Positions 16,693-26,735 are shown, counted from the stretch's first letter. The stretch is 47,599 nt of DNA from Bacteroidota bacterium (GCA_023480735.1 JAMCXB010000030.1:1-47599), one strand, 5' to 3'. The notes: generated by a model from the letters alone, not told the origin. A program made the numbers and translations.

Positions 16693-17763
16693 TTAAAGGC
16701 GATTCTTGTAGGCCGCATAATCATAAGCCGGTTTGATTCTTCTGTCGAGAAGGAAATACAGCAGCGCTGCTATCAAAACCACCGTTGTCCCAACGCCGGC
16801 CTCAGGTCCGTACCGCCCACCTGTCAACCAGTCAGGACCGAAGTCTGTCGGGACAAAGATGGTCCTGTTGGTAAGGAGTCCGCTCACGGGCAATGACAGG
16901 ATGAAACTCTGCACAAAATTCCATGAGAAGTGCATTCCAAATGGGAAGTAAAGCGTCCTCTTCTTCAGATAGGCAACGCTCAGCCACGCGCCTGCAAGCA
17001 TTGTATTTGCCATAGAGATGAGCCCGGCATTAGGATTAAAGACATGCATCGCCCCAAAGACAGCTGCCATGAAAATTGTTGCACCGATTCCCCCCATCCC
17101 TTCAATCAGCGTCTGGTAAGAATAACCGCGGAACAAGAGTTCCTCTCCAGCCGCAAAATAAGCGAAGAACAGAAAACTTAAACCAAAATTCCTCAATAGC
17201 AGAGTGAGGCTAAGACCCTGTCTGACGTTCAGTTTGACAGCGCCTATCAGGAGTTCGAAGCCGCCGACTGCTCCAATCATCACGGTACCGATCAGTACGC
17301 CTAACAGCACTTCCTTCAAGACTTTTCCGTGATAAGGAACTCCGACGGAAGTGAACCTTCGCTTGTCAATGAACTTCAGCATTAGGAACGTCGCTAAGGC
17401 AACATCGATGTAAAAGAGAAAAAACAGCGATTGGGGAGGAACAACCCTGGTCAATTCGGAAAGCACTGCAGACAGATAATACAGGACTATAACCGTCACG
17501 AGAAAGAGCAATGCCCGCCACCCGCTCCTCAGAAAATTTTCAGAATCAAGCAGCAGGTTGTTCTTAGCGGCAATCTCTTCAGGCAATTTCTTCATCGCAA
17601 GGATTAGAACCAGGCCAACGACACCCAGAACTAAACCCCATACGAACCAGATCCCTTGGTCTCTTCCCTTCGAGCGTGCCAGGAAGGAGGCGAACCCTGC
17701 GCAAAGGACCTCATATAGAACTACAAAGTACCAATATTCAAATAACAACTCAGAAACGTTCAT
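16693..17763 (-). CDS. CPBP-family intramembrane metalloprotease
   Basis: A 356-residue multi-span membrane protein with about eight hydrophobic segments. The CPBP (CAAX protease/bacteriocin-processing, ABI) motifs are present: Glu207-Glu208 and Arg212 in EELLFRG, His240 in GAMHVFN, and His278 plus Asn282 in MHFSWN. Those residues bind the catalytic metal in the membrane. An extra N-terminal pair of spans precedes the core. The ATG at 17763 has GGAG 6 nt upstream and is preferred over an in-frame GTG at 17775. The substrate is unknown. Confidence 0.85.
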   Translation of the reverse strand: MNVSELLFEYWYFVVLYEVLCAGFASFLARSKGRDQGIWFVWGLVLGVVGLVLILAMKKLPEEIAAKNNLLLDSENFLRSGWRALLFLVTVIVLYYLSAVLSELTRVVPPQSLFFLFYIDVALATFLMLKFIDKRRFTSVGVPYHGKVLKEVLLGVLIGTVMIGAVGGFELLIGAVKLNVRQGLSLTLLLRNFGLSFLFFAYFAAGEELLFRGYSYQTLIEGMGGIGATIFMAAVFGAMHVFNPNAGLISMANTMLAGAWLSVAYLKKRTLYFPFGMHFSWNFVQSFILSLPVSGLLTNRTIFVPTDFGPDWLTGGRYGPEAGVGTTVVLIAALLYFLLDRRIKPAYDYAAYKNRL

Positions 17764-17982
17764 TGGATGCTCCACTTTTCGGCGGTGAAGTGCATTTGGT
17801 TGGTTGATAAAGGAATCGATCCGACAAGGAGAGGTAGAAACTCACCAAGACTAGAGCTCATAGCGCCTTTGAATAAGGTGCAAATTCCAAGACTTGAAGA
17901 CGTTCCTGTTTTCCCACCGGCATACCTGCTTCAATGCAGCCCATGTCTAAGTTGTAAGGTTCCCGGTGAATCAACGGAAGAC

Positions 17983-18285
17983 TCAATCATGCCGCTCTTC
18001 TTGGTGACTCCTGTCCCGCCCGCTGTCAGGGTGTCTGCGATTAGCGGTGAAATCGTCCAAGATGCGCTTTGCCTCGTCGAGCACTTCGTCCTGTTTCCGC
18101 TGTTCTTCTTTGTGTTCCCTGTATTCCCTATGGATGGCAAACCCACCCAGGATCCAGATCACCATGGGGAGGGTGGTGAATACTACTTTTGCTGTGATAG
18201 GTGCGCCGATGCTAAACAGTATCCAGAACGCCACGAGCATAAAAATAAGGGGTGCAAACCAAGCCAGGAAGATCATTCGATACAT
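17983..18285 (-). CDS. Small two-span membrane protein
   Basis: A 100-residue protein with two hydrophobic helices (about residues 3-22 and 30-50) and a highly charged, probably coiled-coil tail (REHKEEQRKQDEVLDEAKR) ending in a polar segment. I do not recognise a named family. It begins 7 nt after the stop of the HIT gene, so it is probably translated from the same mRNA as ispG and the HIT gene, which supports its being real. Confidence 0.6.
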   Translation of the reverse strand: MYRMIFLAWFAPLIFMLVAFWILFSIGAPITAKVVFTTLPMVIWILGGFAIHREYREHKEEQRKQDEVLDEAKRILDDFTANRRHPDSGRDRSHQEERHD

Positions 18286-18292
18286 TTTTCAG

Positions 18293-18637
18293 TCATCCCG
18301 GCGGCCATTTCATTTGTCTGCCGCCCAATAGATGAAGATGGATGTGGTCTACAGTCTGCCCTCCATCGGCACGACAGTTCCATACAAGCCTGAAGCCGCG
18401 CTCTGCCAAAGCGACACGCTTTGCAACTTCCACCGCAGTCGTAACCATTTTTGATATCAACAAGGAACCGTCTGTGCCGTCAAGTTCCATTAGACTCCGT
18501 ACATGTTTCTTTGGGATTATCAAAATGTGCGTTGGCGCGACGGGGTGCACATCCCTAATAGCGAACACATCATCCTCATTAAAGATAAAATCCGCTTTTG
18601 CTTTACCGTCGACTATTTGACAAAATACGCAGTTCAT
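18293..18637 (-). CDS. HIT-family (Hint-like) nucleotide hydrolase
   Basis: A 114-residue histidine-triad protein of the usual Hint size. The triad HIHLH is at residues 98-102, and Cys3/Cys6 match the zinc ligands of the PKCI/Hint branch. These enzymes cleave nucleoside phosphoramidates such as AMP-lysine. It lies 7 nt downstream of ispG and 7 nt upstream of a small membrane protein gene. Confidence 0.92.
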   Translation of the reverse strand: MNCVFCQIVDGKAKADFIFNEDDVFAIRDVHPVAPTHILIIPKKHVRSLMELDGTDGSLLISKMVTTAVEVAKRVALAERGFRLVWNCRADGGQTVDHIHLHLLGGRQMKWPPG

Positions 18638-18644
18638 TTACCTC

Positions 18645-19838
18645 TTAGTTCTCAGGTTGATATTTGCCGACTTCCTCCACTACGGCATCCACAATTTCCT
18701 CTTCTTTAACCCGGCGGATAACTTCACCCTTCCGATACAATATGCCCACGCCCTTTCCGCATGCCACTCCTATGTCGGCCTCGCTTGCTTCGCCCGGGCC
18801 ATTGACCACGCATCCCAGGATGGCAATCTTCACGGGCTTCTTCACACCGGACAGTCTCTCCTCAAGTTGCTGCGTAATTGAGAACAGATCGACTTCAAGT
18901 CTGCCGCAGGTAGGGCAAGCTATAAGCTCCACGTTCCGTGTTGCAAGACCGAGCGAGCGTAGGATCTCTTTTCCGACCTCCACTTCCTTAACCGGGTCAT
19001 CTGTCAAAGAAACTCTTATGGTGTCGCCAATTCCTTCAGCAAGCAAAGTTCCGATCCCGATGGAGGATTTAATCGTGCCGACGCGGGTCGGGCCGGCTTC
19101 AGTGACGCCGAGATGCAGCGGGTAATCAGTGCGTTGAGCGATCAGCCTGTAAGCCTCTATCATTAGTCTGACGTCGGTCGATTTGACCGAGATGATCACA
19201 TCGTGGAAGTTGTTCTCCTCGCAGATACCTGCATGGCGCATGGCACTTTCATACAACGCTTCGGCAGTCGGATAACCGTGTTTCTCCAGTATGTCTTTTT
19301 CCAGCGAACCGGAATTTACGCCGATTCTTATCGGCACTTTGCGTTCTTTGGCAAGATTCAGTACTTGGCGAATCCTGTCGACGCTTCCGATATTGCCCGG
19401 ATTCAACCTCACTTTGGCCACGCCGCCCTCGAGAGCCTTCAATGCAAAGACGTGATTAAAATGGATGTCGGCAACCACGGGTATTGGTGATTGTTTCACT
19501 ATGTCGCCGATGGCGGCGGCGGCTTCCTTATCATTAACCGTGACCCGCACGATGTCACATCCGGCTTCCGCCGCTTGAAGTATTTGCTTAACTGTAGCGT
19601 CAACGTCGGAAGTCTTCGTTTTGGTCATTGTCTGGACAGAAATGGGTGCTCCCCCGCCTACGGGCACATTTCCGATATGTACCCTGCGAGATTGGCGAAG
19701 CGGAAATTTAACCTGAGACATGGGCTCCGCGGCCTGAAGACCGGTTGTCTCTGATTTATCTGTTCTCATCTTTTCTATGCTCTGTGAATTTTGCTTCTCT
19801 GATTTCGAGTCTGGAGAAGCTACGGGAAGGTCTATCAT
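18645..19838 (-). CDS. ispG: 4-hydroxy-3-methylbut-2-enyl diphosphate synthase
   Basis: A 397-residue IspG (GcpE), the penultimate enzyme of the MEP isoprenoid pathway, converting MEcPP to HMBPP with a [4Fe-4S] cluster. The cluster ligands are visible: Cys308 and Cys311 in CPTC, Cys343 in GCVVNGPGE, and Glu350. The TIM barrel covers about 45-290. Compared with common bacterial forms there is an extra 35-40 residue polar N-terminus; translation might instead begin at Met24 or Met40. Presence of the MEP rather than the mevalonate route is implied. Confidence 0.95.
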   Translation of the reverse strand: MIDLPVASPDSKSEKQNSQSIEKMRTDKSETTGLQAAEPMSQVKFPLRQSRRVHIGNVPVGGGAPISVQTMTKTKTSDVDATVKQILQAAEAGCDIVRVTVNDKEAAAAIGDIVKQSPIPVVADIHFNHVFALKALEGGVAKVRLNPGNIGSVDRIRQVLNLAKERKVPIRIGVNSGSLEKDILEKHGYPTAEALYESAMRHAGICEENNFHDVIISVKSTDVRLMIEAYRLIAQRTDYPLHLGVTEAGPTRVGTIKSSIGIGTLLAEGIGDTIRVSLTDDPVKEVEVGKEILRSLGLATRNVELIACPTCGRLEVDLFSITQQLEERLSGVKKPVKIAILGCVVNGPGEASEADIGVACGKGVGILYRKGEVIRRVKEEEIVDAVVEEVGKYQPEN

Positions 19839-19963
19839 CTTATCCTCTCTCCTATTCGTGCTTCCTTACGTATCTAACGTCACTTGAAATTCATAACCTC
19901 AACTGCACCAATCATCGTGCCCACGAACCTGAGTGCCTTGACACGCAATCACAATACCTGATC

Positions 19964-20896
19964 TTAATTTAGCTTTTTGCTTGCATTGAACAAAACTCTC
20001 TTCTCTTCTTCCGTAAGGGAGTCATATCCGGACGCGCTTATCTTGTCAAGAATCTCATCAAGCTTGCTTTGGTCTACGTCCCCTTTTTCGGATCTGACAT
20101 CCCTTCCCGAAGATCCCTTACCGACATCGGTGAAACGCGCATCCGTAATTACGTTCTTCCTGCTGTAACTTCTCCTGTATTGTATTTTGCCGCGAATGTT
20201 CGCAAGAGTTCTACTTGTGAAATCAGAGAACGCACTAGTTCCCGGAATCGACCTCCGATACAGCATAAGATAAACGAAGCCGACAAACGCGCCGCCCAAG
20301 TGGGCAAAATGAGCGATACCGGTTCCAGTGCCCGTCACCCCATAGAACAACTCAATAGCGATGAATATCGCCACAAAATACTTCGCCTTAATCGGAAAAA
20401 GGAAATAGATGAAGACCGGAGCGTCCGGAAAGAGCATCCCAAACGCTATAAGAACACCATATATTGCTCCCGAAGCGCCAATCGTCGGAGCGGGCACCGT
20501 AAAGAGCGGAGTCAGGAACACGTTTGAAAGTCCGGCGCCGATTCCGCACAGGAAATAGTAAATAAGGAATCTGCGAGTACCCCAAACATGCTCAAGTTCG
20601 ACGCCGAAGAACCAGAGCGCCAGCATATTGAAAAAGATGTGAAAGAACCCGCCGTGCAAGAAGAGGTATGTAACGAGCTGCCAGACAAGGAATCCCTGGC
20701 CTAACGGATAGAGCGCAAACAGCCTGAAGAAGACGTTATAGATGTAGACATTTCCGAACCGAATTCCGAGCTGAAGGAAAAGTTGAAACAGCCAGACGGC
20801 GGTCGTGGAGATGAGAAGAAACTTCATCCCCTTGGGGAAGAATCTGAAACTAGATGGAGGGGTGTAATAACCCGAATAATTAGTATAGTAGCTCAT
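19964..20896 (-). CDS. Rhomboid-family intramembrane serine protease
   Basis: A 310-residue protein with six to seven hydrophobic segments. The catalytic Ser142 lies in GASGAIYG, the partner His199 in AHFAHLGG, and the H-X3-N of helix 2 at His86-Asn90. A roughly 80-residue cytoplasmic tail ends with SGYDSLTEEEKRVL, a short motif (DUF6576-like) often found at the end of bacterial rhomboids. It lies about 70 nt downstream of pgk and upstream of ispG. Substrates are unknown. Confidence 0.9.
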   Translation of the reverse strand: MSYYTNYSGYYTPPSSFRFFPKGMKFLLISTTAVWLFQLFLQLGIRFGNVYIYNVFFRLFALYPLGQGFLVWQLVTYLFLHGGFFHIFFNMLALWFFGVELEHVWGTRRFLIYYFLCGIGAGLSNVFLTPLFTVPAPTIGASGAIYGVLIAFGMLFPDAPVFIYFLFPIKAKYFVAIFIAIELFYGVTGTGTGIAHFAHLGGAFVGFVYLMLYRRSIPGTSAFSDFTSRTLANIRGKIQYRRSYSRKNVITDARFTDVGKGSSGRDVRSEKGDVDQSKLDEILDKISASGYDSLTEEEKRVLFNASKKLN

Positions 20897-20966
20897 AGCG
20901 CTCTTACTTTCTTAAACAATCTCTTTCCTCCATCTGTTTCCCGAATGGGTCCTCCGGACAAGTTAC

Positions 20967-22175
20967 TCACTTATTGTCGAGTGCTGCAACTCCAGGCAGT
21001 ATTTTTCCCTCGAGAAATTCGAGTGAAGCACCTCCGCCGGTAGAAACATGAGATACTCCCTCTTCGAGTCCGAACTTAGCGATGGCTGCCGCCGAATCGC
21101 CTCCACCGACAATCGTTGAGGCACCCTGTTTCGTCGCATCCACCAGCGCTTCCGCAACAGCCCGCGTCCCGGTTTCAAAATTCTCCATCTCGAAAACGCC
21201 CATCGGGCCGTTCCACACGACCGTCTTGGCCTTCACAATCTCATTGCGGAAGAGATCGATACTCTTTGGGCCGATGTCCATGCCAACCCAGCCTTGCGGG
21301 ATACCGTCAACATCAACAACCTTTTTCGATGCGCTGTTATCGAACTTCTCTGCAACAACACAGTCGACCGGAAGAAGCAATTTCGCCTTACCAGATTCAG
21401 TGTTGAGGACAAGCTCCCTGGCCAAGGCTACCTTGTCGGCCTCGAGAATTGAATTACCGATCTCCTTGCCCATCGCTTTAAGAAAAGTAAACATCATTCC
21501 GCCGCCGATGATGAGCACATCCACTTTGCCCAGAAGATTATTGATGACGTCAATCTTCCCGGAGATTTTGGCTCCTCCAATAATCGCAACATACGGGCGG
21601 CTCGGATTCCCGACAGCCTGTGAAAGGTACTTTAGTTCCTTCCTCATGAGATAGCCCGCAACGGCCGGCTTCAGGAAATGAGCCACACCCTCCGTCGATG
21701 CGTGGGCACGGTGTGCACTTCCGAAGGCATCGTTGACGTAAACCTCTCCAAATGATGCGAGCTTTTTAGCAAAGTCACTGTCGTTAGCCTCCTCCTCGGC
21801 GTGGAAACGGAGATTCTCGAGAAGCACGACCTCTCCGGGTTTAGCCGCATCAACCATTTTGCCGGTGTCTGTACCTATGCAATCGGGCGTCATTATTACC
21901 TTAGTCGAGAGGAGCTCACCGAGCCTCTTTGCAACAGGCGACAGAGAGAACTCCGGCTTCGGCTTTCCCTTCGGTCTTCCAAGGTGACTCATCAAAACCG
22001 GGGTACCGCCATCAGCGAGTATCTTCTTGACCGTCGGAAGAGATTCTACAATACGATTATCATCCGTGATATTCTTATTCTCGTCAAGCGGGACATTGAA
22101 ATCGACCCGCACCAGGACCTTCTTGCCCTTTACATTTACATCGTCAATAGTCTTCTTATTGAATGTTGTATCCAT
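20967..22175 (-). CDS. pgk: Phosphoglycerate kinase
   Basis: A 402-residue full-length enzyme that makes ATP and 3-phosphoglycerate from 1,3-bisphosphoglycerate. Signatures include VLVRVDFNVPLD near residue 20, HLGRPKG near 64, and the C-terminal GGGDSAAA and STGGGASLEFLEG. It starts only 3 nt after the LolA-like gene, and GAPDH, which provides its substrate, lies two genes upstream, so the glycolytic pair is split by two exported-protein genes. Confidence 0.97.
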   Translation of the reverse strand: MDTTFNKKTIDDVNVKGKKVLVRVDFNVPLDENKNITDDNRIVESLPTVKKILADGGTPVLMSHLGRPKGKPKPEFSLSPVAKRLGELLSTKVIMTPDCIGTDTGKMVDAAKPGEVVLLENLRFHAEEEANDSDFAKKLASFGEVYVNDAFGSAHRAHASTEGVAHFLKPAVAGYLMRKELKYLSQAVGNPSRPYVAIIGGAKISGKIDVINNLLGKVDVLIIGGGMMFTFLKAMGKEIGNSILEADKVALARELVLNTESGKAKLLLPVDCVVAEKFDNSASKKVVDVDGIPQGWVGMDIGPKSIDLFRNEIVKAKTVVWNGPMGVFEMENFETGTRAVAEALVDATKQGASTIVGGGDSAAAIAKFGLEEGVSHVSTGGGASLEFLEGKILPGVAALDNK

Positions 22176-22178
22176 TTC

Positions 22179-22919
22179 CTACTCCAGTTTAAAATCCGAT
22201 TGATCAATAGTTATTCTAATGAAACCTATGCCAACGAAGAGAAACTTGGGAATTGTCTGTATCTCGCTCCGCAGAAGAACGGGAACACCGTCCTGAAGGG
22301 AACCAAAATCAGAAAAAGTCTTCACTTCGGCATTTCCCCGCTTCATGTCGACGGTGAAATCCCTCCATGTCCTTACAGGCAAAAGTGTCTTCCTGTCTAT
22401 CCAAACCTCCCCTTTCCCTGACGCGCTGACCGAATCTCCTTCGGCTTCCAGGTTGAAAGAAAGCCGGTAGCAATTCCTGCCGGATATGTTGTCGCTGTCG
22501 GAAGCCACAACGGCCGAAAATTCCTGCTTCTTGTTTGCTGAACTGAGGTACCTCTCCCACGGAAATGCCGTATCGAAGATGTGGAGGATCGGCTTGTTCA
22601 GTCGTCGATCGGATTCTCTCTCCATCATCTCGGAAACCATCGAATCTGAAGAGGCAGGTGTGCCGATCAGTCTATTCACCACATCCAAACCGTCCTTCAC
22701 GTAAACCCTATAAATCGATTTACCGTTGGCCTTCTTTCCCAATACGTTGGAAGAAAAATCGACCGTAGTTTTCATGGTTCCGCTAAGGCTCTCTGCCTTC
22801 TGCTCAAGCATTCGCACCCGCTGTTCCGATTTCTGAAGAATGTCCGATGCCGGGCCCGGCTGCGCAGGAGAACCGACAAAGAGCGAAGCAAATAGGACGA
22901 CGGAGATCGCAATCTTCAT
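22179..22919 (-). CDS. LolA-like exported protein
   Basis: A 246-residue protein with a signal peptide (about 1-19). The body has the pattern of the LolA/LolB/MucB half-barrel: a central GRNCYRLSFNLEAEG, then GEVWIDRKTLLPVRTWRDF, where hydrophobic strands alternate with basic turns. Proteins of this fold carry lipids or lipoproteins in the periplasm. It overlaps the upstream gene by ATGA and is followed 3 nt later by pgk. True LolA identity is not claimed. Confidence 0.6.
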   Translation of the reverse strand: MKIAISVVLFASLFVGSPAQPGPASDILQKSEQRVRMLEQKAESLSGTMKTTVDFSSNVLGKKANGKSIYRVYVKDGLDVVNRLIGTPASSDSMVSEMMERESDRRLNKPILHIFDTAFPWERYLSSANKKQEFSAVVASDSDNISGRNCYRLSFNLEAEGDSVSASGKGEVWIDRKTLLPVRTWRDFTVDMKRGNAEVKTFSDFGSLQDGVPVLLRSEIQTIPKFLFVGIGFIRITIDQSDFKLE

Positions 22920-23587
22920 ATTCTCCGCGGGTCCTCATTCCTGATTGTGATTACTGCAATTTCGCCTTTTAGAAAGAACAGCGTACCGTACACTTGCATC
23001 ACTATCTTGTTCGGGAAATACACATCTATATCACGGTTGTAAACGACATCCACATTGTCCTCAAACTCCACGCCAAGCGGCAGCCCCTTAAGGCGTTCAT
23101 CAATGTGCATCGGAGTAAAGTCCGACATGTTCAGTGACGCAGAAACCGTACTAAGTGGATCTTCCGGATCGGAAGAGCTGGAAAGGGTGAATCTGATGCC
23201 GAGACATCTGACGCAGGAAGACTTACTGAAATCGCAGGAGGACAGGACCTTCCCCTTTCCTGAGAAGTACTCAGACAGGAGAAACATCCTGTTGAAGGCG
23301 TCATAGCCGCCGTTGAATCGGCCGCCATTGGGAACGCTGCTGAACAGAAGGCGTCTCGTGAACCTACCGTGACTGACGGTAATCTCAAATGCGAGGCTGT
23401 CTGTTTTTCCGGTCCTTGATCTCATCTCCACGGTCTGGATGAACCTGATATTCATCCTGTTCAAGGTGCTGTCAATTTGCACCGCGCGCGTTTTGCACCT
23501 CTCGAAGAGCTGGTGAGGAGTGTAGGTATCTAAGGCGCGGTTTGGGTGGAGAGATAAAACCACTGCAGCAACAAGAAAGAAGTTCAA
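22916..23587 (-). CDS. Exported protein of unknown function
   Basis: A 223-residue protein with a hydrophobic signal sequence (about 1-18). It is rich in beta-strand patterns (FIQTVEMRSRTGKTDSLAFE, IRFTLSSSSDPEDP) and contains two cysteines in SKSSCVRCLG, which could form a disulfide. Its 3' end overlaps the LolA-like gene by 4 nt. The pair may be distant paralogues or partners in periplasmic transport. No named domain is recognised. Confidence 0.6.
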   Translation of the reverse strand: MNFFLVAAVVLSLHPNRALDTYTPHQLFERCKTRAVQIDSTLNRMNIRFIQTVEMRSRTGKTDSLAFEITVSHGRFTRRLLFSSVPNGGRFNGGYDAFNRMFLLSEYFSGKGKVLSSCDFSKSSCVRCLGIRFTLSSSSDPEDPLSTVSASLNMSDFTPMHIDERLKGLPLGVEFEDNVDVVYNRDIDVYFPNKIVMQVYGTLFFLKGEIAVITIRNEDPRRI

Positions 23588-23646
23588 TCTACCCTTTCAA
23601 CAAAATACTTAGGATGAAGAAAATCGCGGCCCGTGTTCCCGCGCCG

Positions 23647-23672
23647 AAATTGCATCAAGACGATGCAACTTC
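23647..23672 (-). terminator. Hairpin downstream of GAPDH
   Basis: An 11-bp stem with one mismatch (minus strand GAAGTTGCATC, loop GTCTT, GATGCAATTTC) lies about 50 nt after the GAPDH stop. The following bases contain TTTC but no long T-run. It may reduce read-through or protect the highly expressed GAPDH message. Confidence 0.45.
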
Positions 23673-23722
23673 GACGAGGGAGTTGACTTGACATATCCAA
23701 CCATCTGTGGGCCGCCGAAAAA

Positions 23723-24853
<1,131 letters not shown>

Positions 24854-24856
24854 TTA

Positions 24857-24885
24857 TTGAAACTCCAAAGTGACAAATCTATATT
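24857..24885 (+). promoter_or_regulatory. Predicted sigma70 promoter of the Fe-S/SOD operon
   Basis: TTGAAA (24857-24862) and TATATT (24880-24885) each match five of six consensus positions and are separated by 17 nt. The expected transcription start is near 24892, about 15 nt before the first ATG at 24908. It drives the plus-strand operon away from GAPDH. Confidence 0.6.
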
Positions 24886-24907
24886 ATCTAAAAACAAGGA
24901 CCCTCCG

Positions 24908-25210
24908 ATGAAAGAGATTGAGTTTGCCCTGAGCAATAAGAAAAGTTTTTTGGAATATTTTCACTCTAAATTCCCGAGTTTCCATCTCTCTAACGTTTTC
25001 TACCGCGATCTGCGTTATGCACTGAAGTATTACCTCAACTCTAACAAGTTCAGCCCTTCGGATGCGGAACTTGAAGCCGTTTTGCGTGCGTTGATAAAGG
25101 AAATGGTTACCGATGGAATTTTAAAACCGGTGTCGGACGGCGTTTGGACTCTGAACTATTCAGACTACAGAACGAAGACCCCGGGAAAGCCGGTATTCAA
25201 AGAGCAATAG
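24908..25210 (+). CDS. Small conserved-looking protein, possible winged-helix fold
   Basis: A 100-residue basic protein with helices and a final beta-hairpin (MVTDGILKPVSDGVWTLNY), the pattern of a small winged-helix domain. I do not know its family. The ATG at 24908, after AAGGA, is preferred to an in-frame ATG at 24857 that lies inside the predicted -35 element. It is the first gene of an operon with an Fe-S carrier and superoxide dismutase, so a regulatory or Fe-S-linked role is conceivable. Confidence 0.6.
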   Translation: MKEIEFALSNKKSFLEYFHSKFPSFHLSNVFYRDLRYALKYYLNSNKFSPSDAELEAVLRALIKEMVTDGILKPVSDGVWTLNYSDYRTKTPGKPVFKEQ

Positions 25211-25240
25211 CGCAATTTATATATAAATGGAGGATTGAAG

Positions 25241-25594
25241 ATGTCAGAGACAGACATAGATCAAACAAATATCAATATTTCAGACAAGGCTGCGCAGGAG
25301 ATTAGACGGGTGATGGCGGAGAACAACATCCCCGACACGTTCGGCCTGCGAATGGGAGTAAAGGGCGGCGGATGCAGCGGGTTTACTTATGTCCTTGGCT
25401 TTGACGAGAAGACGCGGGAAATGGACAAGGTTATCAGCTCAAACGGCGTGAAAGTATATGTCGACGAGAGAAGCCTCCCGTACTTGTCGGGTGTCACCCT
25501 TGACTACCAGGATGGGCTGAGCGGAAAGGGCTTCACCTTTGACAACCCTAATGCGACTCGAACATGCGGCTGCGGCCACTCCTTCAACGCCTGA
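25241..25594 (+). CDS. A-type iron-sulfur carrier (IscA/ErpA family)
   Basis: A 117-residue protein with the three conserved cysteines of A-type carriers: Cys45 in GGGCSG, and Cys109 and Cys111 in TCGCG. These hold and hand over [2Fe-2S]/[4Fe-4S] clusters to apo-proteins. The ATG at 25241 is 6 nt after GGAGGATTGA, and the upstream TTG is rejected. It lies 30 nt after the small first gene and 24 nt before sod. Whether it is IscA, SufA or ErpA cannot be told. Confidence 0.9.
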   Translation: MSETDIDQTNINISDKAAQEIRRVMAENNIPDTFGLRMGVKGGGCSGFTYVLGFDEKTREMDKVISSNGVKVYVDERSLPYLSGVTLDYQDGLSGKGFTFDNPNATRTCGCGHSFNA

Positions 25595-25618
25595 ATTTAA
25601 AAAAGAAAGGAAAGAGAC

Positions 25619-26209
25619 ATGGCATACCAGGCAAAAAATTACAGTCATCTTATCGGAATGGAAGGTTTCTCAAAGCAGCTGCTTGAGAACCATTTCACAC
25701 TTTATCAAGGATATGTCACGAACACCAATAAGCTCACAGACATTCTGTCACAAATGCTGAAAGATGGTAAGACAGGGACGCCTGAATACGCGGAATTAAA
25801 GAGGCGGTTCGGATGGGAGTTCAACGGGATGAGATTGCATGAGTACTATTTTGACAACCTGGGCGGCAAAGAACCAATTGGAGAAAAGACGGGCCTTCAC
25901 CAGGCGATCACGAAACAGTTCGGAAGCTTTGCGAACTGGGAGGCAGATTTCAAAGCCGCAGGAAGCATGAGAGGCATCGGCTGGACACTCCTCTATCTGG
26001 ACAACACCAACGGCTCACTTTACAATGATTGGGTCAACGAACATGACATGGGGCATCTGGCCGGTTGCACCCCCATCGTCGTACTGGACGTGTTCGAGCA
26101 TGCATTTATGATTGACTACGGCTTGAAGCGCGCCGATTACATTAATGCATTCATGAAAAATATCAGTTGGAAAGAAGCTGCCGCCCGCTACGACAGAGCG
26201 CAAAAATAA
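25619..26209 (+). CDS. Superoxide dismutase, Fe/Mn family
   Basis: A 196-residue cytoplasmic enzyme that dismutates superoxide. Metal ligands are His25, His74, Asp157 and His161 (VLDVFEHAFMIDYG). AAGGAAAG precedes the ATG. A Gly-His near position 146 in place of the commoner glutamine motifs leaves Fe versus Mn preference open. It shares an operon with an Fe-S carrier and a Cys/His-rich exported protein. Confidence 0.93.
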   Translation: MAYQAKNYSHLIGMEGFSKQLLENHFTLYQGYVTNTNKLTDILSQMLKDGKTGTPEYAELKRRFGWEFNGMRLHEYYFDNLGGKEPIGEKTGLHQAITKQFGSFANWEADFKAAGSMRGIGWTLLYLDNTNGSLYNDWVNEHDMGHLAGCTPIVVLDVFEHAFMIDYGLKRADYINAFMKNISWKEAAARYDRAQK

Positions 26210-26265
26210 CACGCACTTTCCCGTCTTCTCGGGATTGTGCAGCACTAATAAATGAGGAGGATGAG

Positions 26266-26673
26266 ATGAGATACGTTAAGTTCGCGGCGTTTATCCTCAT
26301 GGTGGTACTTACGACCGTTGCCATGAGCCAGGCGCAAAGCATGAAGGGCATGCACATGATGAAAATGTCCGACCATGCTAAGACAAGCACTATTCAAGGA
26401 GAAGTTGTAGACCTTTCTTGTTATCTCACAGCTGGCCAGCACGGCGCAAAGCATGCAGAATGCGCCCGAATGTGCATTAACAGCGGTCTACCAGTCGGTA
26501 TCCTCACCAAAACCGGTCGGGTTTATCTTGCGATCGGCCCGAACCGCGAACCGGCCAATCACCTTCTTGTCCCATACGTGGCAAAGCAGGTCAAAGTCAT
26601 AGGACAGGTAAATGAGAGAGGCGGGATCGAAGTGGTGTCGGTGCAAAAGGTTGAGCCGCTTTCAAATAAGTAG
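26266..26673 (+). CDS. Exported Cys/His-rich small protein
   Basis: A 135-residue protein with a signal peptide (cut near SQAQS, about residue 23), then a Met/His-rich stretch (MKGMHMMKMSDHAK). A compact domain follows with VVDLSCYL and HAECARMCINSG, three cysteines spaced like a metal or disulfide site. The Met/His segment resembles copper-binding tails. GGAGG precedes the ATG at 26266; the longer frame from 26167 overlaps sod and is rejected. Function is unknown; metal handling or redox protection fits the operon. Confidence 0.65.
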   Translation: MRYVKFAAFILMVVLTTVAMSQAQSMKGMHMMKMSDHAKTSTIQGEVVDLSCYLTAGQHGAKHAECARMCINSGLPVGILTKTGRVYLAIGPNREPANHLLVPYVAKQVKVIGQVNERGGIEVVSVQKVEPLSNK

Positions 26674-26701
26674 AGCAGCGAAAATAAGCGGTCAGGTTGC
26701 G

Positions 26702-26735
26702 GAAGGCGGTTCAACAAACCGCCTTCTTCTTTTTT
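26702..26735 (+). terminator. Rho-independent terminator of the Fe-S/SOD operon
   Basis: A perfect 10-bp GC-rich stem (GAAGGCGGTT at 26702-26711, complement at 26717-26726), loop CAACA, followed by TTCTTTTTT. It is the clearest intrinsic terminator in the window and lies 28 nt after the last gene. Confidence 0.92.

Noticed and set aside
17764-17982. Possible small minus-strand peptide upstream of the CPBP gene
   Set aside because: A 28-codon frame without ribosome binding site or similarity is not distinguishable from chance.
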